From Henckelia pumila (lineage: Eukaryota; Streptophyta; Magnoliopsida; Lamiales; Gesneriaceae): a stretch of 64,000 nt of DNA. Positions within the stretch are counted from its first letter, which is position 1. Every line of letters starts with the position of its first letter. The translations under genes and the position numbers were made by a program. The stretch is taken from NCBI RefSeq assembly GCF_033568475.1, contig NC_133121.1, positions 496,001 through 560,000 of the forward strand, given 5' to 3'. The notes beneath the pieces are model-generated. The model was not told the DNA's origin, did no database searches, and saw only the letters and a list, made by a program, of their open reading frames with translations. Shown piece after piece: positions 38,115-51,300 of this stretch.

Positions 38115-41100
38115 CTACCTAAGATCCACAGACTTGAAGATTTCGATCAAATCAGATTCCTTTGGCTGGTGAATTATCTTTGCGAAACTATGCCTGAAGT
38201 TTTCGAGATTAACCAGAGCATCCAAAACTTTGTCATCCGACACACAACGAGACCTTTCGCTGCTATAAGTATCTTCATCCACAGGCGAAAATATCAACTG
38301 AGACATTCGATCTTTTTCAGCCTGTTGTGCGAACTGCATGAACTCTGATCCAGATGTCATCAAACGATATACGAACACCACCTTTTTCTGCCCAAGCCGG
38401 AAGGCTCGGCTTACGGCTTGTCTCTCCACAGAAGGGTTCCAAACCGTATCTATTAATACAACTCGAGAAGCTCCTACTAAACTAATTCCTTCCGAACATG
38501 CTCTCTGTGAGGCAAGAAGCACCTTTGCTTTACTTGAATGATCATTAAAAGAAGATATTTTTTCTTGGCGATTTTTCGCATCAGATTTGCCGTCCATGTA
38601 GAGCACTTGCTTGCCTTCATACCAAGAAAATTGGGACTCAAGTTGTTTCTTGATACAGACTAAAGGATCAAGAAACTGGCTGAAGATTAGAACCCTCTCA
38701 CCCAGTGCATCAGCTAGCGATATCAGATTCATGATAAATTTTGTTTTCACTCCAGCATCAAAAGTCAGCTCTATCTCTTCTAACTCCTTTTTATAATCAG
38801 AGAACCGCTTCCATTCAGATACGAGAGAAGGGTGCACAGAGATCAGGGACACCAATTGAATCCTGTGGAAAATGTTTCTTTCTCTGGTAGCAATTTCCAG
38901 AAGGGTATTCTGCAGTTCAGTTGGATATAAGAAAACAAGAGTGTTTCTCAGTCCGGGGAGACTGTCTTGAAGTATGGATCCTTTGTGCAAATGAACAAAT
39001 GGATCGAGCATCCCTCGGAGCTTCTTTAGCTCTTCATCAGTATTTTTGCAGATGGAACTAGCAAAATCCATAAATTTGCTTCTGGCTGCATCACTATTTC
39101 TCCCACGTTTTTTGGTACTAGTTTGTCGAGTTTCATCCGACTTGAAATGATTTGCAAATTTTGGATTGACCAAGCAGAGTGTGTTGTACAACTCCGTGAA
39201 ATTGTTTTGGAAAGGAGTCCCGGTTAGCATTATGCGTCGCTGTGTTGCAACTTTTGTCAAAGCCTTCCACATGAGGCTTTTGCTATTTCGAGCGGTATGC
39301 CCTTCATCAAGCACTAAAACACCTGGTGATTCGAGCAGTTGTTTCCTAATTTGCTCGTTTTGTCGTCCTCGCTCGTTATCTCCAGCAAGCTGTTCAAAAA
39401 GCCGATAGCTGATTCCTAGAATACTTTTTCTCTTCATCCAAGAAAGCAATTTTGCCAGCCGAACATGTTCTAAGCCGATTCCACCACCTCCTACTTGCCG
39501 CAAAAAGATAGAAGCTATATTATTTTCATCATCAGACAACTCCTCTTTGTTCATATTGTGAAATGGCACGTCTACTAGCCATTTTGATAATTCATCTTCC
39601 CACGTGAAAAGCATGCCACGAGGAGCTATGACCACAGGCCGACAGTTTGGATACAGCTTCATAAATGTCAAGAGAAATGCTATCGTGAGTCGGGTTTTGC
39701 CTGTACCAGGGGCATGTGAAATTATGCATCCCCTTCCACCATCAGAAAGAGGGCATTTTAGTTTCTCCAGCTGAATATCTCCAGCTACATTTTTCCATAT
39801 AAATTCCAAACCCTCGCGTTGATGGGGATAAAGCTCATTTTCAATGCCAGCCATCAATTCCCATATGGTTCCCTTGGTTCGAACAGCATGATCGGGGATT
39901 CCACAAGCAGGATATTGCAAATGAATTTGATCAGAGATGAAGCTTCGTGACCCGGCAAATTCTTTCCTGTCCCTTCTGCCTAAAGGGGGTGTGTACTGCA
40001 AAGGAATGCAAATAAAATTTTAACCAGATAGTGCAGATTACAAAACAGAAGATGGAACTATCAATTCTTTAACAGAACTCAATTCTAAATGCCATTACCC
40101 TCTTTCTTACAAAAGAATTAAAGAAATTAGCAAGTCTCTAACAAGGAAAATTCCCAAACATTGAAATCGAGGTATGTAATTATGACCAGGTAACACAGTT
40201 CATCGTGAATAGATTGACTGAACTGAAATATGAATAAAATTTAAGCAAAAAGAAAACAGCAGCAATACAACCATATTGTGATATCAATAAGATGAAACAA
40301 TTAAGTCAACAAACTTACAAAAGTTGGCAAGACATATTTTATCTCAAGAAGCACAGTTCCGCAGTATTTACATCTAATGCCTATTTCTTCATCGAGCATA
40401 TGATAATGCTCCCCTCTTTGGCAACTAGCTGCTGGATTTGTATCAATCTCTGGAGAGATTATGTCATCATTATCAGTCTGAACATCAGCACAGATGTAGT
40501 CAGCAATCATAGAATGAGTTATGCTTGAAACTGAACTTCACTAACTAAGTTTTGTTCTAACAGGCTTTTTTAGAAAGGACACATCAAAAGAAAGGGAGAG
40601 TAGAGACTTATCCATAGCCATGGCCCATGCATAACAAAAGGTCTATTAGATAATGACACAAACACTGATCATGAAATGGTTTAAATTTCTTGGAACTGCT
40701 ACACAAATATATGGCCAAACACGACAAATTGTGAAATGATGTCAGGTAGGATGAAAATCTAATGATAGTAGCTATTGCACTCTTAGGAAGATGAAATGGA
40801 ATAGATTTATTATATCACAAAATCTATAGTATTATAGGCTCCAAAATCAAATAATGGAAGGAAAAGTAGTTGAAAGCAGTAATTCAAATTTTGCACGATA
40901 GTTGTTCAAATCAAAAGAGAAAAAGACTGGAAAATGAATACCGACCCACATGATCATGATTAATAGTTTAGCATAAACTAAATCAGAGAATCCTAGGAAC
41001 AAGAAATGAGCATATACCTCAGAAGAATTAGGGCAGCCAATTTCACATTCTCGAAGACCCATTTCCAGATCACCGAAGAGAGAATCAATTTCCTTCTCCC

Positions 41101-42364
41101 ATTCCGTTTTCTCTGGTAGAGGCTGCACCTCATCTTCGAACCTGAATTTCAAAGGAAGGTTTATTTGTGTCCAAGCACTCCCTTCAGATGGAGATGCACT
41201 CTCACCAAGTGCATCTATAGAGTCTTCAAGCATCCGGATTATATCAAGGTTTCTTCTAAGTCGAATCTTTTTCTTGGTGAGTTTAACTCCTTCATTTGTA
41301 GCTTGACTCCTTTTAGGTGTATGTTTATTTTGGAAGCCACCCTCCTTTATCAAAGATTCAGACTCCTCGTCACTGGAAGAAGCAGATTCATCACTTTTAA
41401 TTACAATGACTGGGCAATTTAATTTTCCCTGTTCATGTATTTTCTTTGGAGGCATGGAAATCGTGTGTGATTGCATATGTGAACTGTTCTCTTCTCCAGG
41501 ATCAGCATCTATTTTAATAGAACTATCATCATCGTCTACTTCACATTCATCATAAACAGTTCGCTCAGCATCATTGTTGCAATGCGAAACATGTGAACCA
41601 TAAGAACCCGATGGCTTGATCTCTTTATAGTCCTCATCAGATGCATCATCCTTGTTGCTAAAGTCTGATCCATAAAGCCATGAATCAGCTGAATCTTCTG
41701 AATCTACAGCATTCTCCAAATTGATGGAAGCATCATCAGGCCTGCGCTCATTCAGTTGTTTGATTCCTGGCCTTCCTCTACCATGCACAACACCATTCTT
41801 CACCTGGTCAGCAATTAAGTTTGTTTTCTTCACTTGCTTTGAGCTACGTGAGACAATCTCATCCACACTACTTGGCTTTGAATGTGATCCGGATCTTGAC
41901 TCTGAGCCCACTTTCGAACTAAGCCCATTTGAGACAACCTCTTCACCCAAATATATAACTTCATCATCACCCTTCTCAGCATCGTCATCATCTTTCTTAG
42001 CCCTCAAATCAAACTTTTTCATGCTCCTCAGACGCATCCTTACCCCAGCCAAATTATCATTCTTGGCATCCTCAGGTATCATCTTTTTTACAGTTTCCCC
42101 GGTCTTACCTGAACCAGATATTTTTGAAACCTTTTTCCTAATTCTCTTAACATCCCTCGTCCCAGAACCCTCATCATCCTGCTCAGTTATCTCCACACCA
42201 CTAGTGTTTCCACCATTCATCCAAGAATCTTGTTTCTCCACACTAGTCCCCGAACTTTCTTGTGCCTTCAACTCATTATAGAGATTTCTGTAAAATATAT
42301 CCCATCGACTTCTGGTTCGCCTCGATACAGTATTCATAGGAGTTTTAGACGCATCCATTTTCAT
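38115..42364 (-). CDS. CLSY4: SNF2 protein CLASSY 3/4-like (RNA-directed DNA methylation)
   Basis: Three exons (42364-41018, 40477-40319, 39995-38115) encode 1128 residues, close to the size of Arabidopsis CLSY4. CLASSY proteins are nuclear Snf2-family factors that bring RNA polymerase IV to target loci to start 24-nt siRNA production. Residues 1-449 are acidic, Ser-rich and Lys-rich, ending LRECEIGCPNSSE. Exon 2 carries LDEEIGIRCKYCGTVLLEIK, the conserved cysteine pair before the ATPase. The ATPase has Walker A HAPGTGKT (596-603), DEGH instead of DEAH (732-735) and MLTGTPFQNN. The helicase C lobe has ACSEGISLVGASRVV and SRAFRLGQKK. CLSY3 and CLSY4 cannot be separated by eye, so the symbol is provisional. 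The acceptor of exon 2 (40477) was chosen for phase; upstream candidates hit stops. Confidence 0.88.
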
Positions 42365-44186
42365 CTACAAAACAATATTTCAACATCCCACATGAGTCTG
42401 CCCACGTTCTATTCCAAGATATATATCATGCGAGCAAGAAAAGCATAGAACTTAACACCAAGCAGAAATTAAAGCAATGCAAGTGCACAATCCCCTCTAT
42501 TCTATACACAGATCAGACCAACATGTATACCACTTCAACAGAACCAAAATCGATATACCCACTTCAAACTCCTGCCCAGATGTTAATATTAGGCGTAAAG
42601 TAGGGGCCAAAATCACCCATGCAACAAGCCAAATGCATAAAGAGAGAAAAACAAACTAAAGTTACAAAATTTAACCAATTAATTTGTTTGGTCTTACCAA
42701 GAACAAGAGAAAAAGGTTGAGTTCCCAAAACTTACTCGAAAAATGCCGAGTCGGGCCCAAGTTCACTCGTTCAAGCAACAAAATAATTGCACACTAGATA
42801 CACACATCAGAATCTGATCGAAAGGGTAAAAAAAATGAAAATTAAACTTGATATCATCGCATTTCCAGTGTACGGTGTATTATAGGTGGGTGTTTTTAGT
42901 GTGTGGGCAGAGCTATAAGGGAAGGGACGGGAAAGGAAAGGCGCCAAGCTAAATTCTTACTGCCCAAATATTTCCTTCTCCTTATGAAACCAAAATTTCT
43001 TCTATTTTGAAATTTGAGAAATTTATTTGGGTCTCCTTACATTACAAGAAAATATAAATCATTTACACCAGGTTACTTTAGTACTATTTATTTAAAAATA
43101 TTTGAATTGTATTTTGGTCTCTTTTGATAAAACATCAAAAATACAACATTACAATAATTGATAATATAGTATCGATCATTAAAACAATAACATATGTGTA
43201 CATGAGGACTAGTATTTATTGATTTGTAATTTGTGTAGTTAGACTAACATGATCCACAACAATGTTTTTATTTTCATATATTTGAAATCGTGGATGTCAA
43301 TACTCACAAAATAAATATACTAGAACAATAATTTCAAAAAAATAAATACACATAGTACATAGTACCAGCAACGAACAAAATTGAATTCAAATTTGGGGTC
43401 AAAAAAAGACACCTGTTCAAATTATTTGACCTCATGCTGACGCATGCCATGTTGTCATTTTCACTTCACCCACCCCCCAACAAGTTCAAATATCAATTAT
43501 TGTAACATTTATTGACGACACTATTTCAAGAATGAAGATTCAAAATTTCAAAAAAAAATAAAAAAATTGAAGATTTTACATATAAATTAATGGTTAATAA
43601 AAAAAATTCGATCATAATTTATGCGTTCTTTGATTTCTCCATTTTGTATTATTTTATTTTATTTGAGGAAAATATTTTGTATTATTTTTACTTCGATATA
43701 TGGTGCTTCATGTTATTTTTAAAAGTTTATATCTACGGTTACAAATTTATGGACGTTGATAAATATTTAAAAAAAAAAAAAATTAATTGATATAAATAAA
43801 AATTTCTACTAGTTATGGGCCTTTCGTTAATGTCATGTGTTGGGTTGACGGCCCATGAGTCTCTTAATTATAATTTAATTCTTGTCGGACAAAAAGACAA
43901 CAATCACATGCAAGATATCGAATCGCGTTAGGATTCTTTAGTTGTCTCTTAAAAATATGGATCATCAGAGAGAGTCTTGTACTAATCAAATACCAACCAA
44001 TTAAAAGTGATTTTTTTTTATCAACGTAATTAAATATATATATTAATTAAGAATCCTGGATAGGGTAGAATTAATGTTTAGAGCATTAATATAATAAAAT
44101 TAAAAAAAAAAAGAGAATGGTAGTATTAATGTTGAAACGTACTGCAGATTGAATTTGATATATATCTGGAGCACACGTATACATAC
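42365..44186. other. Intergenic, divergent promoters
   Basis: 1.8 kb between the CLASSY-like start (minus) and the PH-like gene start (plus). The first 500 bp probably hold the CLASSY 5' UTR and promoter. The middle (43000-43800) is very AT-rich with no recognisable element, and no coding exon was found. Confidence 0.5.
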
Positions 44187-45596
44187 ATGGATTCTTCTTC
44201 CCGTAATGATCATCTTCACTTGCAGCACAACATTAACACGCCCAAGGCTTCGAATCTCCCTGCAACTGCGTTGATCATTGGAGATTGGAAGGTATATATA
44301 TATTTAAATAATTTTTAATTTTTTTGTTTAGTTTTGTTTCGGGATTAATTAATCAATGAATTATATATATATAATATGCATGCATGCAGTGTGAATCTTG
44401 CAATACTGGAGATTTGATTGCCAAAATATACTATGGAAGACGCAGATTTGTTTGGGAGGTGTTGGTTGGAGCGTTGAAGTGGAAGATGGAGATTAAGTGG
44501 TCTCATATTATCGCCATCAAATTAATTAATTATGCCAACCATCAAAGCGGAATCTTGCAAATCCAGGTCATTATTTATTTTCAAAAATTAATTAATTAAT
44601 TATTCATGATGTTATACATCCATCTTCTTTAATTTGTACATACATATATATATATATACATGCAGTTGAATGAACAGCCTTCCTTTTTTCGAGAAACCCA
44701 CACCCAACCACGAAAGCATACCACTTGGGAACCTTCACATGATTTCACTGGGGGACATGCTCTTGTATCCAGGTATATATGTATATATTGTATGTACTTA
44801 ATTAATTTGTGTCCAAAAATTAACATGCAGCAAGCAATATGCATAATATTCCTTATTAATTAATTTACTATATATATTTTCAGGATACATTGTTTGGTAT
44901 TCCCTCCCAAAACCCTTGACAAGCACTATATACAGCTTTTGCAATGCGATGAACGACTTCTTGCATTAAGCAGCGCCTCATCATGCCAGCAGCAGCAAAC
45001 TGATCATCCAATATTATTTCCAAGTCATCCAGCTTATAATAATTTCATGAATGAGTCTCGCCTTCTTAATCATATAATTCATGCACAAGCTGATGCAGGA
45101 ACAACATTACCCCCACAACAATATCATCATCTTACTATTAATTATCCTACTAGCACACCTCAACATCAGGATTTCTCCATGTCACCAGCAGGTACGTACG
45201 TACTACATGCACATATATATAAATATATCATGTCTTATAAGTTTAATTTCATCAACTTTAATTAATTTGAAGTATATACTTATTAATGTCTTACAAGTTA
45301 TCAACATGCATCAACATGGGGCTCAACACAAGACGACGAATATGATCAATTGGAATCAAAGGTCGACGTCAAACTTGTTGGAGCTGGGAATTAATAATAA
45401 TATTGTGCAATTAGGCGGTGGTGGGGAAACATGTAGTAATTATAATTATAATAATGTGCATGAGAAAGATGATTTGCAGATGAATATTGATGATACAGAT
45501 GATAACTCCTCCTCAGTGGAAATTATGGAAGATTGGAATGCTATCAATGGGATGAGTCCTCAAGAGTGTATTCAATGGCTCATGAGTAGTAAGTAG
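44187..45596 (+). CDS. TRF2/HOY1 PH-like domain protein
   Basis: Five exons (44187-44291, 44390-44566, 44666-44772, 44884-45191, 45298-45596) give 331 residues with consistent phases. Residues about 36-165 match the plant TRF2/HOY1 PH-like domain. This shows as VWEVLVGALKWKMEIKWSHI, then LNEQPSFFRETHTQPRKHT, DFTGGHALVSR and LDKHYIQLLQCDERL. That order (WEVxxGxLKxKxEIxWxxI, PxFFxExxPQPRKHTxW, DFTxGQA, HxxxLxQCDxRL) is the family signature. The remainder is low-complexity (Gln/His/Asn-rich), with a final MSPQECIQWLMSSK that looks conserved. The molecular role of the family is not established to my knowledge. Introns are short and rich in TTAATTAA and TATATA strings. Confidence 0.85.
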
Positions 45597-47043
45597 TACG
45601 CCACAATTAGCCTCATCATCATCACCCACGTAGATCTACGTACTCCCTTCGCGCCTCTTAATTAATGTCTGATAATAATTTCCTACCTGTAGTTTACTTA
45701 GCAGCTTGATCGATGGAGTAATCATTAATAAATTTTGGATTAATTAATGAGATTTTTGTTTTCAATTTTAATTGCCTTATATATAGCTGCCAGTTTTGAC
45801 TTTTGATAGATAGATAAGATAAGTTGTATTGTAATAAGTTAAGTTTAGCTTTCTCAATTGATTTTATTTTTATTTTTTTAAAATTAAAAAAAAAATCAGA
45901 ACGGTTTTAACGTTTTGATAAATATTGATAATACTTTTTTATTTAAAAATTTAAATATATATATATATATATATAAGCAGAGTTTAAAAAAAATCAAAAA
46001 TTCTAGCTTTTAAAAAAATATTTTTCTTTTTTAAGTGCTTTTTCTTTAAAATAATTTTTTTTTAACCAAACCCTTACATTGCCATGAGTTGATTTGGATA
46101 TACATATACTTTAATTTATGCATGTACGCCTAGGGGTGCAAATGAACCGAACCTGTTCGTGAGCTTTACGAGTCCGCTCGATAAATATTTGATTCGTATT
46201 CGAGCTTATCGAACTCGAGCCGAATTCGAACATGTTCGAACTCTTTTTCGAGCCGAGCTCGAGCCAAAATTACTTTGTTCGATAGATCACGAATAGTCGC
46301 ACTTCTTAATATTTAATTAATATAATATAATTATATAATAATATATATACATTTCGAGCTTTTCGAACCATAATATCCGAATAGTTCACGAATATGTTCG
46401 AATATTTCGAACCGAACTCGAACTTCATTTCGAGCCGAACTCGAGCCAAAATATTTGAAATTATCGAACTTCGAATCGAGCTCGAACTCGAATATACTAG
46501 CCGAATTCGAACCTTAAAATTTTATCATTATTCGGATCGATTCGGTTCGTTTGTACCCCTACGTACGCCTTTTAAGTATGTTGACCACTAGAAGAAAAAC
46601 AGGAAAAATTCTGTTCAATCCTAAAATTTGTTCTTTTCTCGATTCAATTTTAAATATTTAAACGCTCTCGATTTCGTCCCAATTATTTTCTAAAAATGCT
46701 CGCTTTGGTCTTTTTGCTAATTAAAACTTAAAACCAACGGTGCACCTCTTTAAGACCCAAAACTCATATCACAAAGTCCTAATTTCTGCAATGTTCTGAA
46801 ATATAGATCGAGTTATTCCGTACTGCTCACGTAATTCTCTCCTATTTTGATTTCTTTTTTGCCTCTAATTCTTTTCAAGTTTCTTTGGTTAAAAATCATA
46901 TACCAAAGTCTAAAATACCAACAAGTAGCTTTTCATTGTGGAGCTAAAAAAAAAAAAAATCAAATTAATTTATTAAAGGTAGATGAATAAATTTAGACAC
47001 TCGGGAAATGACAAGAATGCCCCTGGCTGTTTCTCTGTTCTCC
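45597..47043. other. Intergenic with one hAT-type element
   Basis: 1.4 kb between two same-strand genes. It holds the 3' UTR of the PH-like gene, an (AT)n run at 45954-45975, the hAT-type element at 46131-46561 and the promoter of the pseudouridine synthase gene. No other coding sequence is seen. Confidence 0.55.
46131..46561. mobile_element. Non-autonomous hAT-type element B
   Basis: A 431-bp element with terminal inverted repeats: the left end is TAGGGGTGCAAATGAACCGA, and the complement of the right end is TAGGGGTACAAACGAACCGA. Eight-base duplications flank it (TGTACGCC at 46123-46130, CGTACGCC at 46562-46569, one mismatch). The interior is packed with TCGAGC, TTCGAA and related palindromic hexamers in both orientations. 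There is no coding capacity. Confidence 0.85.
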
Positions 47044-48022
47044 ATGGCTGCGGAAACCCTAACGCCGGCGAACGGCTACCCAGTGCCGCTGTCCCCTCCA
47101 TTGCCCGCCATATCCAAAACCTTGGAGTTGAACAGAGCATTCACAGCTTCCTCTAAATCATCTCTTTTTTCTCTCTCTAAAACTGACCTTCTCTTCGAAG
47201 ATGAATGGCTCGTCGCCGTCAATAAGCCTCAGGGAATCTACTGCGAAAGCGTTTTGTCTGCTGTTCATAAGCTGCTCAACGATAACGGTACCTACCAATC
47301 AAATCACATTTTTCTCTGGATTTCACTACTTCATTTCTTAAAAAGTTCCAATCTTTGAATCAGGGGAGCAACAACTCAAACTCCATTTAGCCAATCGTCT
47401 TGATCGTGATACAAGCGGCGTCACACTCATAACCAAATCGCATCAAGTGGCGGCTAAGCTCGTCCAAGCATTCACTCAACACACCGTCAATAAATCTTAC
47501 ATTGCTTTCTGTGTAGGAACTGTTCCCAAATGGGATAACATCGTCATAAAGTCGGGTCATGGTCGATCAAAGCATGGAGCTTGGCGAGTTTACGCCACTT
47601 CAGATGTAGGCCGCTCGCTCCCCGGTGGATCTATTGTCAAGAACATGGAAACTTCCTTTCAGGTTATCTCGGTAAACGGGGTCTCGTCTGCCTCGGAGAA
47701 ACGTGAAGAAGAAAATGCCATTGTTGTGGAAGAGAAATCCTCCCATGCTACGTGTGAGTGTGACTTGGAGAAAGCTGAGGTACTAGTAAGAGCGTGTCCG
47801 AGTAGCGGAAGGACTCATCAGATCCGGTTGCATTGCCAGTATCTCGGAATTCCCATTCGAGGGGATGTCAAGTATGAAGGTGTGCATGAATGGAAGGGTG
47901 CACGGTATGAAGGCCACCAGCTTCATGCGGAGAGCTTGGCTTTCGAGCATCCTGTTAAACGAGGACCGCTGTTGATCCGAGCACCGCTGCCTTTGTGGGC
48001 TAGCCAAGAATTGGGATTGTAA
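47044..48022 (+). CDS. RluA-type RNA pseudouridine synthase 1
   Basis: Two exons (47044-47287, 47364-48022) encode 300 residues of a RluA-family pseudouridine synthase, which isomerises uridine in RNA. The catalytic Asp lies in ANRLDRDTSGV (Asp95). Upstream is the family block NKPQGIYCE; downstream are NKSYIAFCVG, SGHGRSKHGAWRVY and RACPSSGRTHQIRLHCQYLG. The order and length match Arabidopsis RNA pseudouridine synthase 1. The start at 47044 (MAAETLTPANGYPVPL) aligns with the homologue, but in-frame ATGs at 47008 and 47017 would add 12 or 9 residues. I see no obvious organelle transit peptide. The target RNA cannot be inferred. Confidence 0.9.
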
Positions 48023-48398
48023 TTGGTGATATGGATGGGAGAACCATTCATAGTTTTGCATTGATTGATTTTACGTTTGCTTCCAACTTTATTTGACATA
48101 CGATTCTCGACAATAGAGGAAGAGACTCGGATAATAAATTCAACCTCAGAGATAATATTGATGAGTATTATAGTACACACTTGCATCTCTCTAACGATCA
48201 TCCGTTCCAAAAAATGGTATGTAACTTTTACTTGGTAAGAAAAAGAAGTTCCCACTAAAATACAACCATTATCTAGTATTGGTCAAATGTCACAACTCAA
48301 AACAGATTCATTCGCATGGGTTATTCCAGCTCCCAGATGGCTGAATCCACAAGCTTCTCTATCTATTTCTATTTCTTCGATACAGCCCCGAACGCTGC
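48023..48398. other. Intergenic, convergent 3' ends
   Basis: 376 bp separate the stops of the pseudouridine synthase (plus) and the mannosidase (minus). Both 3' UTRs probably overlap or abut here. Nothing else is seen. Confidence 0.5.
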
Positions 48399-51300
48399 CT
48401 AGTTCTCACCAAATCTGCCTTCTTTCCTGGCACGTGATCGAGGTTCTGGTTTATGTTTTCCAACTGATGCTCCCGTTGTGTCCACGTGGTCATTTCGAGG
48501 AGTTATTCTAATAGGGTGTGCTTCGGTGTTGAAAACCCATTCATCCAGTGAAATGACCGAAGATGGTGAGAAAAGAAGGTACAGATATTTAAGCGTCTCC
48601 GCCAGAAAAAAGCTTTGCATCATGTTGTCTTTCACGCCAGTGTTAACCTGACAATAAGTAGAAAATAATTTTCACACCTTCATCCATGATCTCTTGAGCA
48701 AGATTCAAAAAAGTGCATGTCATGGCATGAATTTCATGTCTCTCAAGAAAACTGGAAGAGCAAACATGAAGAACGTGCAACACAATTAACAACGATATCA
48801 CACACTTGTATCAATTAACGGATCATCAAATGCCAGGGAAAAACATAGTAGTAAGTTAATTTTCCCACACCAAACATAAGAACCAGAAAATATACTAAAA
48901 GCAAAGAAACTCACATCTTTTAATCCAACATATCCTGTCTCTATGCGGGAGTTCTTCTCGAATGCTAGAAAGATATTCCATCCCCATTCTTGATACGTCT
49001 TATTACCGGTCAAACGCCAGAGGTAAAAGAGTGACTCGACTGTTTCTGGCCTTAATATGTTCCATGAAGTTCCAACACTCATATCCTGTATGATACTAAA
49101 CCCATCAAACAATGAAAAGACAGCAGCACATTTTCTTTCTTAGTACAAGATATATCTGCAATAAATGTGTGGGACAAAGGAAAAAATTACTTGTCCTGAA
49201 TTAAAGAAGTAATTTTCTCCAGCTAATTTTGTGGGTGTTGACAGGTAGAAATTATAGCATGTCCAAGCTAGCTGCACAAAGAGGTCAAAATTATTCACTC
49301 AGAGCAGTGAAGGGCCACCTACTTCACAGGCATATCAGCTCATGAAACTTTGACGCAAGGAAACTGGTGCAAATACCTCCTCTGCCAAAGATAAAAACTT
49401 TTTAGCTTCGTCAGGAGCATAACCACTAGAACCCAATGCTAACATTCCTGGAGCAAAACATGCAAGTTCATCCATCTGCAATTGTCTAAAGAATTAGAGA
49501 AAATGTTCAAAACACTTGAAAATAGATACTTTAGCAACCCTTTTCAATCAAAGATAAACCACCTTATCTATCAAGGAAGCTCCGTTCTTCTCGCAGAGAT
49601 ATGCAAAAGAAGAAGGAGTAGTTCTCCGAACCAAGGTAAGAAGACCTTTCATTGATGTCTCCCACATTTCCCTGTTAGGAATGAATAGCACGATGGTTAG
49701 AAGATTGCAGAAAAGCAAAACAATCACAAGAATTCAGTAATGCTTGAATGGTAATCAAAAAACAGCCAACCAACAAAAGAAACTAATTTTACTAAGAAAA
49801 GTGTAAGAGAAAATAATGAAATGCAAATGAAAGTGACATATGGACAAAATGATAGGTGATAGCAGAATGAAGATGAGCACGTAAAATGAAAGAGCCAAAG
49901 AAACACAAGATATTCATGAGCATATGTGAATGTCTGTGCGAGGACATACGTACCGATAATGCTTCACTGCAGCGGTCTTGTTTCCTTGAATCCACACCTT
50001 GAGTAGATATTCATAAAAGCTGCATTATTCGGTTCCTTCGTTAAACAATATAAATAAGCTAATAACTATTATTTATAAATATTGATCAGTATTCAAATAT
50101 TCCAGAGTACAAACTATCAGAACATAATAATGCGGCTTTTATGAATATCTATCAGAACATAAGATATCAAATGTTTCAGATACATAAACACCTGTCCCCC
50201 ATGGCTCCGAAGGTTATGGTTGAGTGAGATCTTGTTCCTCTGTGTGGATTAATATATATAGGAAGCAAACCATCCGGCGGAAAGGTTTTATTAAGCTCCA
50301 ATATAACATTTTCCACCTGAAACGTTTAGGTCTGGATTTAGTTAAAATCGAGGAAAGACAAATCATAAAAATTTGTGAAGTAAAATCATAATCTGACAGG
50401 TCATTGTCATGATTCCAAGTAACTTGGGCCAGACTAATGGGACACAGGACAAGAGCCAAAGCTGGATAAACCATAGTTTAATTGGTTGACAAGTGAAGAA
50501 TCCAGAAAGGAAGTAGAGAGACCGCACATGTGGGTCTGTTCTGTGTGTGGGTGTTTCATTCATTATTTGAATTTTATGTCGCTTGCTTGTGCTAATATAA
50601 AAATAGTGGAATTATTTATCCCCAAGTGATTCATTAATCTTATTTTGTGTTTTGGTATTGCTTGGGTCAAAGTCCTCTTAGTCATTGAAATCCTGACCAT
50701 CTAAATATAGCTCAATGTAGGCAAATACATGATCTATCACCAATGATGCTTCATGAAGTCACTCTCAGTTCTTTGCGAGCATTTCCTCACCTGTCAAAGA
50801 ATAAATTTTTAGACAAAAATACCTTCTGCTGATACTTGATGTCTCCTGTCCTTTGGGAAAGAGCAATAAATTCCAGCTGCTCGGTGCCAGAGTCTGCCAG
50901 GATACTATCACCCTAAATGAAAATAAAATATCATATCTGCATTCATGCATGCTTAAATAGAATAAGTTTGGAGGTGCTGTTCAAAGAGAAACTGATTCGA
51001 TTATTATGTGTAAAAAGTGACTTTATCTTTGACACAGGCTGTGGATCAGTCTAAATGGTAATTTCAACTAATAGGAGAAAAATTTATGATAAAAAGTGGT
51101 ATGTTATAAAACTCTCTTAGCAATTAAAGAAACGTGCTGGTGAATGGTAGGTAAGCCATAAGAGCAAGATCAAGAGTAAATTAAGAAAGTAACCAGTCCA
51201 TCAAAGAACCGCTGAGTTGTTTTCAAGACAACTTATTTCAACACACAAATAAAGTATAACAAGAGCTTTAGATAATAATATAGGCTCAAGTTTAGGAACA

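Noticed and set aside
41721-42281. 186-residue plus-strand frame opposite the CLASSY-like exon
   Set aside because: It is the shadow of the low-complexity acidic/Ser-rich minus-strand coding exon.
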